Below, piece by piece: positions 33,322 to 43,481 of a stretch of DNA of 64,000 nucleotides. The notes below the pieces were generated by a model. It was not told the origin of the DNA and made no database searches. It worked only from the letters and a program-made list of their open reading frames with translations. The position numbers and the translations under genes are program-made. Source of the DNA: JADFXI01 sp963784135 (GTDB lineage: Bacteria > Nitrospirota > Thermodesulfovibrionia > Thermodesulfovibrionales > Dissulfurispiraceae); NCBI GenBank assembly GCA_963784135.1, contig CAWAQG010000002.1, positions 62,001 through 126,000 on the forward strand, given 5' to 3'. Positions within the stretch are counted from its first letter, which is position 1, and each line of letters opens with the position of its first letter.

Positions 33322-33915
33322 ATGGGCGACGGTGAATTCATTGAAGCCCTCCGACGAGAGGGGGAAGAAAAGGTCAGGACAATCTGCCGGGAAGCGGAGG
33401 CTGAGGCTGAGAGGATCAGGGGAGATGCAGCCGGGAGGATCAGCCTGATAAGGGAAAACCTCGGCAGAACGCATTCTATCGCACTCAAAGAACAAACAGG
33501 AACGATAGTTTCGGAGGCTGACAGGGAGGCCCGGAGGATACTGCTTTCCGCCGAAAAAGAGTTGTCAGGCCGTCTCTATGAAGCTGCAGTAAAGGCCCTC
33601 GTTCGTTTAAGAGAGGACCGATATCCGGAAGTTTTTGATGCGCTTGCACATGAACTTCCGTCTTATCACTGGCAAGTTATCAGGGTCAATCCGGCTGATA
33701 AGGAGAAAGCGAGGGAATGCTTTCCCGGCTCCGAGATTATATCAGACGAGGGTATAACGGGGGGATTGGATGTAATGGACAAGGAAGGAAATATCCGTGT
33801 TGTCAACACTTTTGAAAAAAGGCTGGAGAATGCCTGGATAGAGCTCATCCCGGAGTTGATGAAAGATGTCTATGGGAAAATCGCGGAATGTGGAGTTCCT
33901 GAGAAAAATTTGTGA
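33322..33915 (+). CDS. atpE: V-type ATP synthase subunit E
   Basis: 197 residues: a long N-terminal charged helix (about 1-85) and a C-terminal globular domain (about 100-190), as in the peripheral stalk subunit E. It starts one base after the K gene stop and overlaps subunit C by up to 50 bases. Sequence identity in this family is low, so position and shape support the call. Confidence 0.85.
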   Translation: MGDGEFIEALRREGEEKVRTICREAEAEAERIRGDAAGRISLIRENLGRTHSIALKEQTGTIVSEADREARRILLSAEKELSGRLYEAAVKALVRLREDRYPEVFDALAHELPSYHWQVIRVNPADKEKARECFPGSEIISDEGITGGLDVMDKEGNIRVVNTFEKRLENAWIELIPELMKDVYGKIAECGVPEKNL

Positions 33916-34846
33916 TAGGGGGTATCCGACTGATTATCTCCTTTCAAGGATCAGGGGAAGGCGGGCAGAGTTGATTGCGGACTGGAGGCCTCTCGTCGTG
34001 AGTCCTTCTCCTGTCGAAAGTCTTGCTTTTACCCGGTATGGGAGTATTATGACTGATGCTTATCCGGAAGATATCCGGCGATACCTTTTGAAAGAGTTTG
34101 GCTGGGTTTATTCCCAGATGGACAGAACGCTGAGGGATATATTCCGGCCCTTCTTTCTGTATGTTGAACTCAATACCATATTTGTCTGCCTCAGATATGC
34201 AAGGGGTAAAGAAACAGGAAAGATCGAAAAGGCCCTTTCATTAAGCCTCCTTTCGGAAAATATCAAAGAAATTCTCAGAGGCGGTGAACAGCTCCTTTCC
34301 GCGGTCGGAAAACTCGAGGAATGTTTCACATACCTTTCGAAGAGATTCAGCGGCCTCAGGAATATCCTCGAAAATACCGGATTGCAGGGAGTGGAGCTGA
34401 CATTATCAACGAGGTATCTTGAGCATACAGCACTTTCAAAGCTCCATCCTGCCATGAAGGATTTCTTTATCTCTGTCATCGACTCAAGAAATATTCTCTC
34501 CCTTTATAAATACATCGGGCTGAATGGAAAAATAGCACCGCCCTTTATCACCGGCGGCAGGCTCAGCGAAACTATGTTCATGAAAACAGCTGACAAAAAG
34601 GACCTTCTTGAGCTCGGTCCTCTGGTGCGCAAATTAACAGGAATAGAGACTGAAGCAGCGCATATAGAAACATCTCTTTACAGAATGGTGACACGGCTTT
34701 TGAGGAAAGCCGGCAGGGGACCCTCGGGTGTCGGGCTGATACTGGATTATCTCTGGAGATGTTCCCTTGAGGCGACCAATCTGAGCATCCTCCTTTACGG
34801 CAGCGAGCTTGACAGGGAGACCATCACACCGGAGATTGCACAGTGA
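33866..34846 (+). CDS. atpC: V-type ATP synthase subunit C
   Basis: 326 residues, all helical, with the NIL-type arrangement of subunit C/d, which sits between the central shaft and the K ring. The start is uncertain: ATG 33866 gives a 50-base overlap with subunit E, while a GTG at 33890 would shorten it by eight residues. It overlaps the F gene by four bases. Confidence 0.87.
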   Translation: MSMGKSRNVEFLRKICDRGYPTDYLLSRIRGRRAELIADWRPLVVSPSPVESLAFTRYGSIMTDAYPEDIRRYLLKEFGWVYSQMDRTLRDIFRPFFLYVELNTIFVCLRYARGKETGKIEKALSLSLLSENIKEILRGGEQLLSAVGKLEECFTYLSKRFSGLRNILENTGLQGVELTLSTRYLEHTALSKLHPAMKDFFISVIDSRNILSLYKYIGLNGKIAPPFITGGRLSETMFMKTADKKDLLELGPLVRKLTGIETEAAHIETSLYRMVTRLLRKAGRGPSGVGLILDYLWRCSLEATNLSILLYGSELDRETITPEIAQ

Positions 34847-35157
34847 AAAAGGCGGTGTTTATCACCACGCCTGATGCAAAATATGGGTTTAGCCTTGCCG
34901 GCGTAACGCAGCTTACCATTCATGGGGAAGGCGCTGAAGCCCTTTTGAATGAGGTAATAACTCAGCCCGAGACCGGCCTTGTTGTCCTCGATGAGCGCCT
35001 GATAAACAGTATCGGGGAAGAGAGGCTGCAGGAAATTGAGCAGGAATGGCACGGAATTCTCCTTATCCTGCCTGCGCCTGAGAGGCCGGGCGTTACAAGG
35101 GAAGATTATACGGCGCAACTTATGCAGAGAGTTATTGGTTATCACCTGAGGTTATAG
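34843..35157 (+). CDS. atpF: V-type ATP synthase subunit F
   Basis: 104 residues, GTG start at 34843. Contains the Rossmann-like pattern of subunit F (GFSLAGV, then LVVLDERLI), and a C-terminal helix that would contact the central shaft. Two bases separate it from subunit A. Confidence 0.9.
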   Translation: MKKAVFITTPDAKYGFSLAGVTQLTIHGEGAEALLNEVITQPETGLVVLDERLINSIGEERLQEIEQEWHGILLILPAPERPGVTREDYTAQLMQRVIGYHLRL

Positions 35158-35159
35158 GA

Positions 35160-36785
35160 ATGACAGGAAAGATACGGGGAATATCAGGACCAACAGTACA
35201 GGTTGATCTTAAGGGGCTGAAACTCTATGAAAGGGTTTATGTCGGCCATGCCATGCTTACGGGCGAGGTTGTGAGGCTTGAAGAAAACAGGGCCATCGTC
35301 CAGGTATATGAAGATACGCACGGTCTTGGAATCGGTGAACCGGTCAAAGGCGCAGGCATGCCCCTTACAGTCAGGCTGGGGGCAGGGATTATATCAGGCA
35401 TGTTCGACGGCCTGCAGAGACCGCTGGAGAGATTAAAAGACGAGATGGGCCCCTTTATAAGAATAGGGACAGAGAAGGGCGCTCTCGACTATACCAGGAA
35501 GTGGCGTTTTTTCCCTTTGCGGCAAAAGGGCGATGAGATAGCTCCAGGCGAGAGCATTGGATTCATAGAAGAAGGGGCTTTCAAACATTTTATCACCGGG
35601 GGCAATAATTCAAATAAAAAACTCTCCAGGATCGTTGATGGAGACATCAGCCTTGACCAGCCGTTCGGGGAATTTGAAGATGGCGAGGAAATAATGGGAT
35701 GTTTTGAGTGGCCGGTAAGGGCCCCAAGGCCTTACCGCAGGAAGTTCCCACCCGCTGAGGCCCTCGTGACAGGCCAGAGGAGTATAGATTTCCTTTTTCC
35801 CCTTGCAAGGGGAGGGACGGCGATTCTGCCCGGCGGATTCGGGACGGGAAAAACTATCCTGGAGCAATCTATCGCCAAGTTTGCCGATGTGGATATAGTT
35901 GTCTATGTCGGATGCGGCGAGAGGGGAAATGAGATGGCGGAGATGATCGAGGAATTTCAGACACTGAAAGACCCATGGACCGGCAGGCAGTTGATGGAAC
36001 GCACGATACTCGTTGTTAATACCTCCAATATGCCTGTCGCCGCAAGGGAGGCCTCTATCTATACAGCGGTCACCATGGCCGAATATTACAGGGACATGGG
36101 CTATCATGTGCTCTTCCTGGCTGACAGTATCTCGAGGTGGGCGGAGGCCCTGCGGGAGATATCCTCCTCACTTGAAGAGATGCCGGCTGAAGAGGGATAT
36201 CCGACCTACCTCGCATCAAGACTGTCGGCATTTATCGAAAGGGCCGGGGTCGTTGAGACACTGAACGGCGCGATAGGCTCACTAAGCATGGTCCTTTCCG
36301 TTTCTCCTCCCGGCGGTGACTTTACAGAGCCTGTCACCCAGGCATGCCTCCGAACAGGCGGTGTGTTCCTGATGCTCGATACATCTCTGGCACACAGAAG
36401 ACACTTCCCCGCCATAAACTGGTTTCAGAGTTACTCTCTTTACTCGAAAGATGCAGCAGGACATTATCTGGACAAGGTCTCGCCTGAATGGGAGAAGTTA
36501 CATCACAGGTGCAAGGAAATTCTGCAAAAAGAAGAATCACTCAGGGAAATTGCCGAGATAATCGGGATTGAAGGGCTGCAGGACGCCGACAGGCTGCTCA
36601 TGAGAACGGCGGAGATGGTCCGGTCAGATTTTCTTTCCCAGAACTCTTACACGGAAGATGCCTTTTCACCTCCTGAAAAGACTTGCGCAATCATTAAAGG
36701 AATACTCGATTTCCATGACCAGGCAGCCGGGAAGCTGAAAGACGGGGTTGCTCTTGAAAAAATATTGAGGACAGAGGAAGGGTGA
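35160..36785 (+). CDS. atpA: V-type ATP synthase catalytic subunit A
   Basis: 541 residues. Walker A is GGFGTGKT (near 225-232). YVGCGERGNEM, NTSNMPVAAREASIYT and SRWAEALREISSSLEEMP mark the catalytic nucleotide site. It is about 40 residues shorter than many A subunits; the difference appears to lie in the non-homologous bulge region (about 115-185), which is reduced but still ends in the usual WPVRAPRPY. The Walker Lys and catalytic Glu are present, so it should be active in ATP synthesis or hydrolysis. Confidence 0.96.
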   Translation: MTGKIRGISGPTVQVDLKGLKLYERVYVGHAMLTGEVVRLEENRAIVQVYEDTHGLGIGEPVKGAGMPLTVRLGAGIISGMFDGLQRPLERLKDEMGPFIRIGTEKGALDYTRKWRFFPLRQKGDEIAPGESIGFIEEGAFKHFITGGNNSNKKLSRIVDGDISLDQPFGEFEDGEEIMGCFEWPVRAPRPYRRKFPPAEALVTGQRSIDFLFPLARGGTAILPGGFGTGKTILEQSIAKFADVDIVVYVGCGERGNEMAEMIEEFQTLKDPWTGRQLMERTILVVNTSNMPVAAREASIYTAVTMAEYYRDMGYHVLFLADSISRWAEALREISSSLEEMPAEEGYPTYLASRLSAFIERAGVVETLNGAIGSLSMVLSVSPPGGDFTEPVTQACLRTGGVFLMLDTSLAHRRHFPAINWFQSYSLYSKDAAGHYLDKVSPEWEKLHHRCKEILQKEESLREIAEIIGIEGLQDADRLLMRTAEMVRSDFLSQNSYTEDAFSPPEKTCAIIKGILDFHDQAAGKLKDGVALEKILRTEEG

Positions 36786-36790
36786 ATGCG

Positions 36791-38119
36791 ATGAGACTTT
36801 CTGAACACAGGTACCGCACCATATCATCATTGGCAGGCTCGCTCCTCTTTGTGCAGCGGGTGTTCAGCGCGAGGATCGGGGAGGTGGTAAGGGTACTTTC
36901 TCCCGACGGCAGGTTACTGGTTGGAGAAGTTCTCAGGATAGAAGGCGAGACCATCCTTGTGGAAGTATACGGAGAGACCACGGGCCTGGATATTGAGCAT
37001 ACAACGGTTGTATTCACCGATTCTGTCAGAAAAGCTCCGCTGTCCCCGGAAATAATCGGGAGGGTTTTTAACGGCTCTTTTGAACCAATAGACGGCGCAC
37101 CGATGTTTATTCCTGAAAAGCAGTCGCCCGTAACCGGGTCCCCCATTAATCCGTCGGCAAGGGCGCGGCCTGAGGAATTTATCGAGACAGGCTTTTCTGT
37201 GATCGACGGGCTGAATACCCTGGTGAAGGGACAGAAATTGCCGATATTCTCCTGTTCAGGTCTTCCATCAAAGGAAATGGTCGCAGGGATACTCACGAAC
37301 GCGAGGCTCACTGAGAGCGAGAAAGGGTTCATCGTTGTCTTTGCCGCGCTCGGGCTGACCTTCCATGAGTATTCTTTCTATATGAAAGCGCTCGAAGAAA
37401 TGAAGACAGGATTCGTCGCCTTTGCGAACATGGCGGACAAGCCCGTTATGGAGAGGCTTCTTACGCCGAGGTTCGCCTTGACAGCGGCTGAGTACCTCGC
37501 TTTTGAGAAAGGCATGGATATACTGGTGATCATCACGGACATGACGAATTACTGCGATGCCCTGCGCGAAATATCCACATCACGGGAGGAATTGCCCGGC
37601 AGGAGAGGTTACCCCGGATATATGTATTCAGACCTCGCCTCCCTGTTTGAACGGGCCGGAAGGATCAAGGGGATGAAAGGCTCGGTCACCATGCTTCCGG
37701 TAGTGACCATGCCGGAAGATGATATTACGCACCCCATTGCGGACCTTACCGGCTACATCACAGAGGGGCAGATCGTCCTGAGCAGAGAACTCCACCAGTT
37801 AAATATATTTCCTCCCGTTGATGTGCTTCCGAGCCTCTCCCGCCTCATGCAGAAAGGTATTGGGGCCGGACGCACAAGGGAGGACCACCGGGAGATAGCG
37901 GACCACCTGTACAAATACTATGCAAGAGGAAGGGACCTAAGGAGGCTTGAGGCAATAGTGGGCCGCGATGCGATGACAAAAGGCGACATCCTCATGCTCG
38001 ACTTTGCCGATACATTTGAAAGTGAATTTATTAATCAGGTCGCATTCAGAAGGTCAATCGATGAAACCCTCAATACAGGTCTTGATCTAATGAAGCGGTA
38101 CTCACTTGGGCCGCTATGA
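36791..38119 (+). CDS. atpB: V-type ATP synthase subunit B
   Basis: 442 residues from ATG 36791, spaced eight bases from GAGGAAGGG; a GTG at 36782 is too close to that site. A non-catalytic, P-loop-lacking subunit: the region equivalent to Walker A reads SCSGLPSKEM. EEMKTGFVAFANMADKP, TDMTNYCDALREIS and RRGYPGYMYSDLASL are characteristic. It overlaps subunit D by four bases. Confidence 0.95.
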   Translation: MRLSEHRYRTISSLAGSLLFVQRVFSARIGEVVRVLSPDGRLLVGEVLRIEGETILVEVYGETTGLDIEHTTVVFTDSVRKAPLSPEIIGRVFNGSFEPIDGAPMFIPEKQSPVTGSPINPSARARPEEFIETGFSVIDGLNTLVKGQKLPIFSCSGLPSKEMVAGILTNARLTESEKGFIVVFAALGLTFHEYSFYMKALEEMKTGFVAFANMADKPVMERLLTPRFALTAAEYLAFEKGMDILVIITDMTNYCDALREISTSREELPGRRGYPGYMYSDLASLFERAGRIKGMKGSVTMLPVVTMPEDDITHPIADLTGYITEGQIVLSRELHQLNIFPPVDVLPSLSRLMQKGIGAGRTREDHREIADHLYKYYARGRDLRRLEAIVGRDAMTKGDILMLDFADTFESEFINQVAFRRSIDETLNTGLDLMKRYSLGPL

Positions 38120-38745
38120 TACACCCGACACGGACAAACCTCCTCCTGTTGAAAGAGAAGGCGCGTTCCGTCTCTAACAGTATCGGTATCCTTAAAGCGA
38201 GAAAACAGGCCTTGATAAGGGAGTTTCTCGAGACCGCGCGGCCTTTTCTCCGGTCGAGGGAAGATATCAGGAACACGTATGGGAAAGCACTCCAGGAACT
38301 GGCGCTCAGTCTCGGACATGAAGGGAAGGACACTATAGAGTCGATCACGGTGACCGCAGCGAGGGATTTCGGAATCGATATAATCGAAAAGAGCATTTGG
38401 GGGCTTAAATACAAGGACATCGTTACACATGAAAGTCCTGTCAGGGGGCCTGATGAAAGAGGATATAATTATTTCCATACAACTCCACACCTGGAAGAAT
38501 GTGCCTGCCGCTTCGAAAAACTTCTCGAGTCAATGATCAAAAATGCAGAGTTCGAGAACAAACTGAAGAGAATCGGCGCCGAGATACTGCGGACAACGAG
38601 AAAGATCAGGGTACTGGAGGAACTGGTCTTCCCGGATATTACCCGCCAGGTTAAAACTATCACCCAATTTATCGCCGAGCGGGAAAGGGAATCGCATTTC
38701 CGCCTCAAGAGATTTAAAGAATCGGCGGATACAGTTCAAAAATGA
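38116..38745 (+). CDS. atpD: V-type ATP synthase subunit D
   Basis: 209 residues of mainly coiled coil, starting IHPTRTNLLLLKEKA, which is the typical start of the central shaft subunit D. The C-terminal half again forms a long helix (LEELVFPDI..VKTITQFI). Last gene of the ATPase operon; it ends six bases from the convergent NtrC-type regulator gene and no terminator is seen between them. Confidence 0.95.
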   Translation: MIHPTRTNLLLLKEKARSVSNSIGILKARKQALIREFLETARPFLRSREDIRNTYGKALQELALSLGHEGKDTIESITVTAARDFGIDIIEKSIWGLKYKDIVTHESPVRGPDERGYNYFHTTPHLEECACRFEKLLESMIKNAEFENKLKRIGAEILRTTRKIRVLEELVFPDITRQVKTITQFIAERERESHFRLKRFKESADTVQK

Positions 38746-38750
38746 AGTTT

Positions 38751-40175
38751 CTATGCTTTATTTTTTCGCAGCCGTTTATAGAGCGCCTGGCGGGTAATGC
38801 CGAGAAGTGATGCTGCGATGGTCTGGTTGCCCTTTGAGAGCTTTAGCGCTTCTTCAATCAGATGATCTTCGCTTTCTTTTAAAGTCGGGAAGCGGCAAGA
38901 GGAATCCGGCAGCTCATCCGGTTTCTTTTCTGAAGACGAAATCCCGGACTTTGAAATATCAGACCGGTTGTCCGGTTTATTCCCTATCGCTTTTTTAAAG
39001 CTCTGCATCGACAGCACGCCTGTTTTATGCTGCGCCACGGCATCATATACCAGCGACTTCAGCTCGCGGACATTGCCGGGGAAGTGGTAGGTCGGAAGAA
39101 GGTTGAACAGTTCAGGGGCCGGCGTGGGCTTTTTCTTGTTCATTGATTCGGCGGCCTCCTCAAGGAACTTGTCTACCAGCAGCGGTATGTCTTCGGGCCT
39201 TTCGCGCAGCGGCGGAATCTCCACAAAGTGCGCACACAGCCGATAATACAAATCCTTGCGGAACCTTCCGGCGTCCATCATTTCATGAAGGTTTCTGTTG
39301 GTGGCCGCAATAATACGGGCGTCGCTGCGTTTGTCGATGTCCGAGCCGAGTTGATAATACACCCCCTCCTCCAACAGCCGCAGGATTTTCACCTGCGAGG
39401 CTTCACTCATGTCCCCGATTTCGTCAAGGAAAAGGGTCCCCATGGCAGCCTGTGCAATAAAACCGTCACGCCGGCTGTCGGCGCCGGTATATGCCCCCTT
39501 TTCATGACCGAACAAAGTATCTGAAAACAAAATATCATCCAATCCTGCCACATTGACAGCGACAAATTTCCCCTTTTTCCCGCTCAAATCATGGATGGCC
39601 CCGGCAATCAATTCCTTGCCGACCCCCGTTTCTCCAGTGATTAAAACAGGCTGCTGCGAGCGCGCAACGGCCTCGGCATATTGACAAACTGCAAAGAGTT
39701 TCTGGCTCCGGGTAGTGATTAATGAAAAAGCGTCCTTATTAGTCAGTACGCCGCTGAGAAGATACCTTTTGAGCGCATGCACCTCGTCGCGCAATTCGTT
39801 TATTTCGAGCGCTTTTTTAACAAGCGAGACAAAGCGGTTTTTTTCGACGGGTTTTACAATATAATCAAATGCCCCTTTTTTCATGCACTCAATAGCGGTA
39901 TCCACATCGTTCGTTGCGGTCATAATAATGACCGGGATATGAGGGAAATCCTCTTTTATTCGGGCCAGCACCTGCAAGCCGGAGATACGCGGCATGACAA
40001 GGTCAAGAACAACAGCAGCCACTCTTTGTCCATTCAGAAATGGCAGGAGTTCCTCGCCGTTATCGAAGGTTTGGACATTATGGATCCCGGAGCTCCGCAG
40101 CACCAGGCTGAAACTCTCAAGAATATCCGTCTCATCATCAACAATTACTACCAGCGGCAAATTGAAATTGGACAT
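38751..40175 (-). CDS. sigma-54-dependent response regulator (NtrC family)
   Basis: 474 residues from ATG 40175, which has GAGG four bases upstream. Receiver domain (about 1-120) with VDDETDILESF and phospho-acceptor Asp in VVLDLVMPRISG; AAA+ domain with Walker A GETGVGKE, Walker B TLFLDEIGDM and the sigma-54 contact loop GAYTGA (Phe to Tyr variant of GAFTGA); C-terminal Fis-type helix-turn-helix (NQTIAASLLGITRQALYKRL). It activates sigma-54 promoters when phosphorylated by the kinase encoded just upstream. Targets unknown. Confidence 0.95.
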   Translation of the reverse strand: MSNFNLPLVVIVDDETDILESFSLVLRSSGIHNVQTFDNGEELLPFLNGQRVAAVVLDLVMPRISGLQVLARIKEDFPHIPVIIMTATNDVDTAIECMKKGAFDYIVKPVEKNRFVSLVKKALEINELRDEVHALKRYLLSGVLTNKDAFSLITTRSQKLFAVCQYAEAVARSQQPVLITGETGVGKELIAGAIHDLSGKKGKFVAVNVAGLDDILFSDTLFGHEKGAYTGADSRRDGFIAQAAMGTLFLDEIGDMSEASQVKILRLLEEGVYYQLGSDIDKRSDARIIAATNRNLHEMMDAGRFRKDLYYRLCAHFVEIPPLRERPEDIPLLVDKFLEEAAESMNKKKPTPAPELFNLLPTYHFPGNVRELKSLVYDAVAQHKTGVLSMQSFKKAIGNKPDNRSDISKSGISSSEKKPDELPDSSCRFPTLKESEDHLIEEALKLSKGNQTIAASLLGITRQALYKRLRKNKA

Positions 40176-40185
40176 GCGCCTCACT

Positions 40186-42489
40186 TTATATGCTCCTTCC
40201 ATTATCAGTTAAATACGCCGCGCAAGGCAATTTGACAATAGCAGTCGTCCCTTTGCCCGGCTCTGATTCAAACTCAAGAGAGCCGTTATGGTCTTTTATT
40301 ATAGAACAGGAGATACTGAGCCCGAGTCCAATTCCGCCGTTGTCATGCTTTGTTGTAAAGAAAGGGTCGAAAACCCTGTTAAGAGTCTCTCCGGACATCC
40401 CCACCCCTTCGTCTCTCACCCCGATGATTACCTGCCCGTTGCCGTCATCATGACGGGTGAAAATCCTGACCTGACCGGATCTGTCAGGCAGGGCCTGAAG
40501 CGCATTCATCACAATATTGATTATCAACTCCTCCAATGCATGGCTATGGCCCAGAACCGGAGGCAGGTCTTCGCTTAAATCAACCGTAAAATTATCGGTA
40601 AACTTCTTTACCTGGTGACCGATAATCAAAAGCGAATAGTTTATGGTACGGTTAATATCGATTTCTTTATAAGGCGCTCCTTCTTTAGGGGATGCATAAC
40701 CCTTCAGGCTGTCAACAATATTACTGATGCGCTTGGAGCCTTCGGTTATACGGGCAATCATCCTGGATACGTTAATGTTCATTTCAGAAAACGGAAGGCC
40801 GCCCATTATAAAATCACCGTTCTCCTCATAATGTTTATGCAGGATTTTAGCTGCATCATACCATACATCCTGAAGCAGTTGCGCGTTGGAGAGGATAAAA
40901 TTATTCGGATTGTTGATCTCATGGGCCATCCCTGCAGACAGCCCTCCCAGTTGGGCCAGGTGATATGTTCTCCTCGCTGTCTCCTCAAGCCTGATCTTTT
41001 CGGTCATGTCCCTGCCGACGATCAATACATTCTTTATGGCCCCGCCATCGTCTGCTATTAAAGGAAAGGCCCTGACATCAACTATGCTGCCGTCGGGGGC
41101 AGTTATCCGGGAGTCCGCCACGGTTGCCGAGTCCAGGCTCCTCTGTGCATAACAGTCTTCACATTGGGAGGACCGGTTTCGCCACCCTTCGTAGCAATAA
41201 TGTCCAACGAGCTCATCAGCGGTTTTTCCCGATATGCGTTCAGCGGCTTTATTTGCCCAGGTTATTTTTAAATCAGGAGACAACAGAAGCATGATGTCGG
41301 ATGTAGCATCCAAAAGGGCCTGGAATTCCTGATAGAGCGAACGGTACCTTGTGCCGCTGTCCCGCAGCATACCCTCTGTATACTTCATATCTTCCATTAT
41401 ATCGAGCAATGTCTTACGAGACATTTCTACGTCCAAGACCTTTTCAGCCAGTTCTTTTTCGACTTTAATGCGCCCGGAGATTTCATCATTTAATATCCCT
41501 ATGGTTTCCTGCAGTCTCCGGGTGCGGTCATTGACTATTTCTTCAAGGCCGATACGGTATTGTTGAAGCTGCTCTTCTGCCTGCCTGCGCTCTGCGATTT
41601 CGGCTTTAAGCGTTTCAAGAGCAGCGTTAAGTTTTTCGGTCCTCAAGGCTATCAGCAGTTCAAGATTTCTTGTGTAATCCGACAGTTCGAAATTTGCGCT
41701 ATTCAGCTTTTCCACCATCGCATTGAAGTGTTCTGCCAAAGCTCCTATCTCATCTTTTGACTGTATAGGCACAATGGCGGAAAGGTCTCCGCCTGCTATC
41801 CTTTTTGCGGCATCTGTAATGGTCAATAAGGGCACAGAAACCTTTCTGGTCAGACCGATGCTTAACAGTACGGTAGCAGCTATGACAGTTAAAGTCAGTA
41901 TCAAGCCCGTATTTGCAAGTGTGTTTTCAAATTTCGTCAGCACATTATCCAACAGCTTTTCCCTCTGTCTTGATACAGCCGGCAGCAGTTCGCCCGAGAA
42001 AACAACCTCTCCATATCCTGCAAGAGCATGGCGCATTTGAATAGGAAACAAGAGCTTGCTGCCGTTTTCCGTCTTTGTAAAATACAGAGGCGATGATTTC
42101 AGCCTTGAGGTGTCCAGTCGTTCACCGTAGGCGCTATTCTCTTTGGTCCCATCTGTCAACACCTTGCCGCCGGCATCTGCTATCCGTACTGATACTACGG
42201 GCATTTCCAATTTCAGCAGTTTAATAAACTTGTTAATTTCCGGCAGCTCCCGCTGATGGAGATGGACAAAGAGGTTAAGGTCAAGGAATTTTGCAATTTT
42301 GTCCGATACAAGCTCATTTCTTTCATTATTTATATCTCTTTCGCTTTCGGACAGGTCTTTCTTAAGGGTAGTCATTCCGTTTGTAAGAGTAATGTTTACG
42401 GATATCATCGTTACTGCAATAATGCAGAGCCCTGCTACACTGAGGATGAAAGGATATTTCCTGCTTATGCTCCAGTTATTGGACATCAA
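40186..42489 (-). CDS. membrane sensor histidine kinase with HAMP and PAS domains
   Basis: 767 residues: TM1 (about 12-34), a periplasmic sensor (about 35-180), TM2 (about 195-215), HAMP, coiled coils (about 265-385), a PAS domain (about 390-505) containing a CEDCYAQRSL Cys pair, a HisKA domain with the phospho-acceptor in GMAHEINNPNNF, and an ATPase domain with DEGVGMSG and GGIGLGLSI. The gene stops ten bases before the NtrC-type regulator gene on the same strand, a typical two-component pair. The PAS CxxC could bind a metal or sense redox. Confidence 0.94.
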   Translation of the reverse strand: MMSNNWSISRKYPFILSVAGLCIIAVTMISVNITLTNGMTTLKKDLSESERDINNERNELVSDKIAKFLDLNLFVHLHQRELPEINKFIKLLKLEMPVVSVRIADAGGKVLTDGTKENSAYGERLDTSRLKSSPLYFTKTENGSKLLFPIQMRHALAGYGEVVFSGELLPAVSRQREKLLDNVLTKFENTLANTGLILTLTVIAATVLLSIGLTRKVSVPLLTITDAAKRIAGGDLSAIVPIQSKDEIGALAEHFNAMVEKLNSANFELSDYTRNLELLIALRTEKLNAALETLKAEIAERRQAEEQLQQYRIGLEEIVNDRTRRLQETIGILNDEISGRIKVEKELAEKVLDVEMSRKTLLDIMEDMKYTEGMLRDSGTRYRSLYQEFQALLDATSDIMLLLSPDLKITWANKAAERISGKTADELVGHYCYEGWRNRSSQCEDCYAQRSLDSATVADSRITAPDGSIVDVRAFPLIADDGGAIKNVLIVGRDMTEKIRLEETARRTYHLAQLGGLSAGMAHEINNPNNFILSNAQLLQDVWYDAAKILHKHYEENGDFIMGGLPFSEMNINVSRMIARITEGSKRISNIVDSLKGYASPKEGAPYKEIDINRTINYSLLIIGHQVKKFTDNFTVDLSEDLPPVLGHSHALEELIINIVMNALQALPDRSGQVRIFTRHDDGNGQVIIGVRDEGVGMSGETLNRVFDPFFTTKHDNGGIGLGLSISCSIIKDHNGSLEFESEPGKGTTAIVKLPCAAYLTDNGRSI

Positions 42490-42671
42490 TCAATGGACCT
42501 CAACTGAATTAAGTTCCGGCATGGCGCCACATTTTTAATTTTAACTCAACGGCTTCCGGAAAGCAATTTACGAAGTTATCTTTCGTCCTGCCCGACAGGA
42601 CTGCCATATTCTCAGGGAGTTCGTTGAAATGTTCGGAAAGATCAAATAAACCGGGACTTTTTTCCTGATGC

Positions 42672-43412
42672 CTATTTGTGGGCAGGTCTTAATTTCCTGA
42701 AATAAAGCCGCACTTCTTCCATTTTGCCGCAGGCATACTCACCTTCCGGACAAGCCCCCTTAATGCACGAAGGGCCGGCATCTTTGAATATCGTTGGCGA
42801 CACACGTTTTACCAGTTTGAGCATTTCTATCGCCATGGCCCTGATCTCCCACTGGGCGCGGTTGCAGCATCTCTGCCTGAAAAAATGCAGCAACTCACGT
42901 GCGTTCATGGTCACCATTATTTTTGTCTCGCAGGCATTAGGCATTACAAAACGGGCATCCTGGTTCGCAGCTTCTCCCGTGATCCCCTTTTCGTTGAGTC
43001 TTCTTACTAAATAATTGTAAGCTTCCTGGGCATTTGCCATAAAGTTATTAAAGTATCTTTCCAATTCCTTATCACCCTTGATCGTCTGTGGTATCACATA
43101 GTCAAAACCGGACTCTTCACTAACATACCTTTGCGATTGCTGGGAATAACTCGCCAGCCTGTGTCTTACCAACTGGTGTGAACATGCGCGGGATATCCCT
43201 TCGATCGCAAAGGTAAAAGAGGAGTGCTCTATGGGGCTTTCGTGATGCATTTTCATCAGGCGCTCAACAAAAATACTTTGGTCTTTGGCTTTTATCTTTT
43301 GCTTTAAACCTTCTATATCCGAAGGACTGTAGCAAAGCTTGGCTGCCATTGCGATAACTTCTTCAGGATCAGGGGTATGCCGCAGCAAAATCACCTTTAA
43401 TTCAGATTCCAT
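42672..43412 (-). CDS. thyX: flavin-dependent thymidylate synthase ThyX
   Basis: 246 residues from ATG 43412; an upstream TTG adds two residues. The signature RHR motif is in LVRHRLASYSQQSQRY (family consensus RHRxxSxNxxSxRY). It makes dTMP from dUMP with methylene-tetrahydrofolate, FAD and NADPH. No Shine-Dalgarno sequence precedes it. It follows the S2P-type protease gene on the same strand with 63 bases between. No thyA is seen in the window. Confidence 0.95.
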   Translation of the reverse strand: MESELKVILLRHTPDPEEVIAMAAKLCYSPSDIEGLKQKIKAKDQSIFVERLMKMHHESPIEHSSFTFAIEGISRACSHQLVRHRLASYSQQSQRYVSEESGFDYVIPQTIKGDKELERYFNNFMANAQEAYNYLVRRLNEKGITGEAANQDARFVMPNACETKIMVTMNARELLHFFRQRCCNRAQWEIRAMAIEMLKLVKRVSPTIFKDAGPSCIKGACPEGEYACGKMEEVRLYFRKLRPAHK

Positions 43413-43481
43413 AAACAAAAATATAACATATCAATACGCGAATTTGGAATCTGAAGACAGCGCTGCCCCTGCAAAAAAAAG

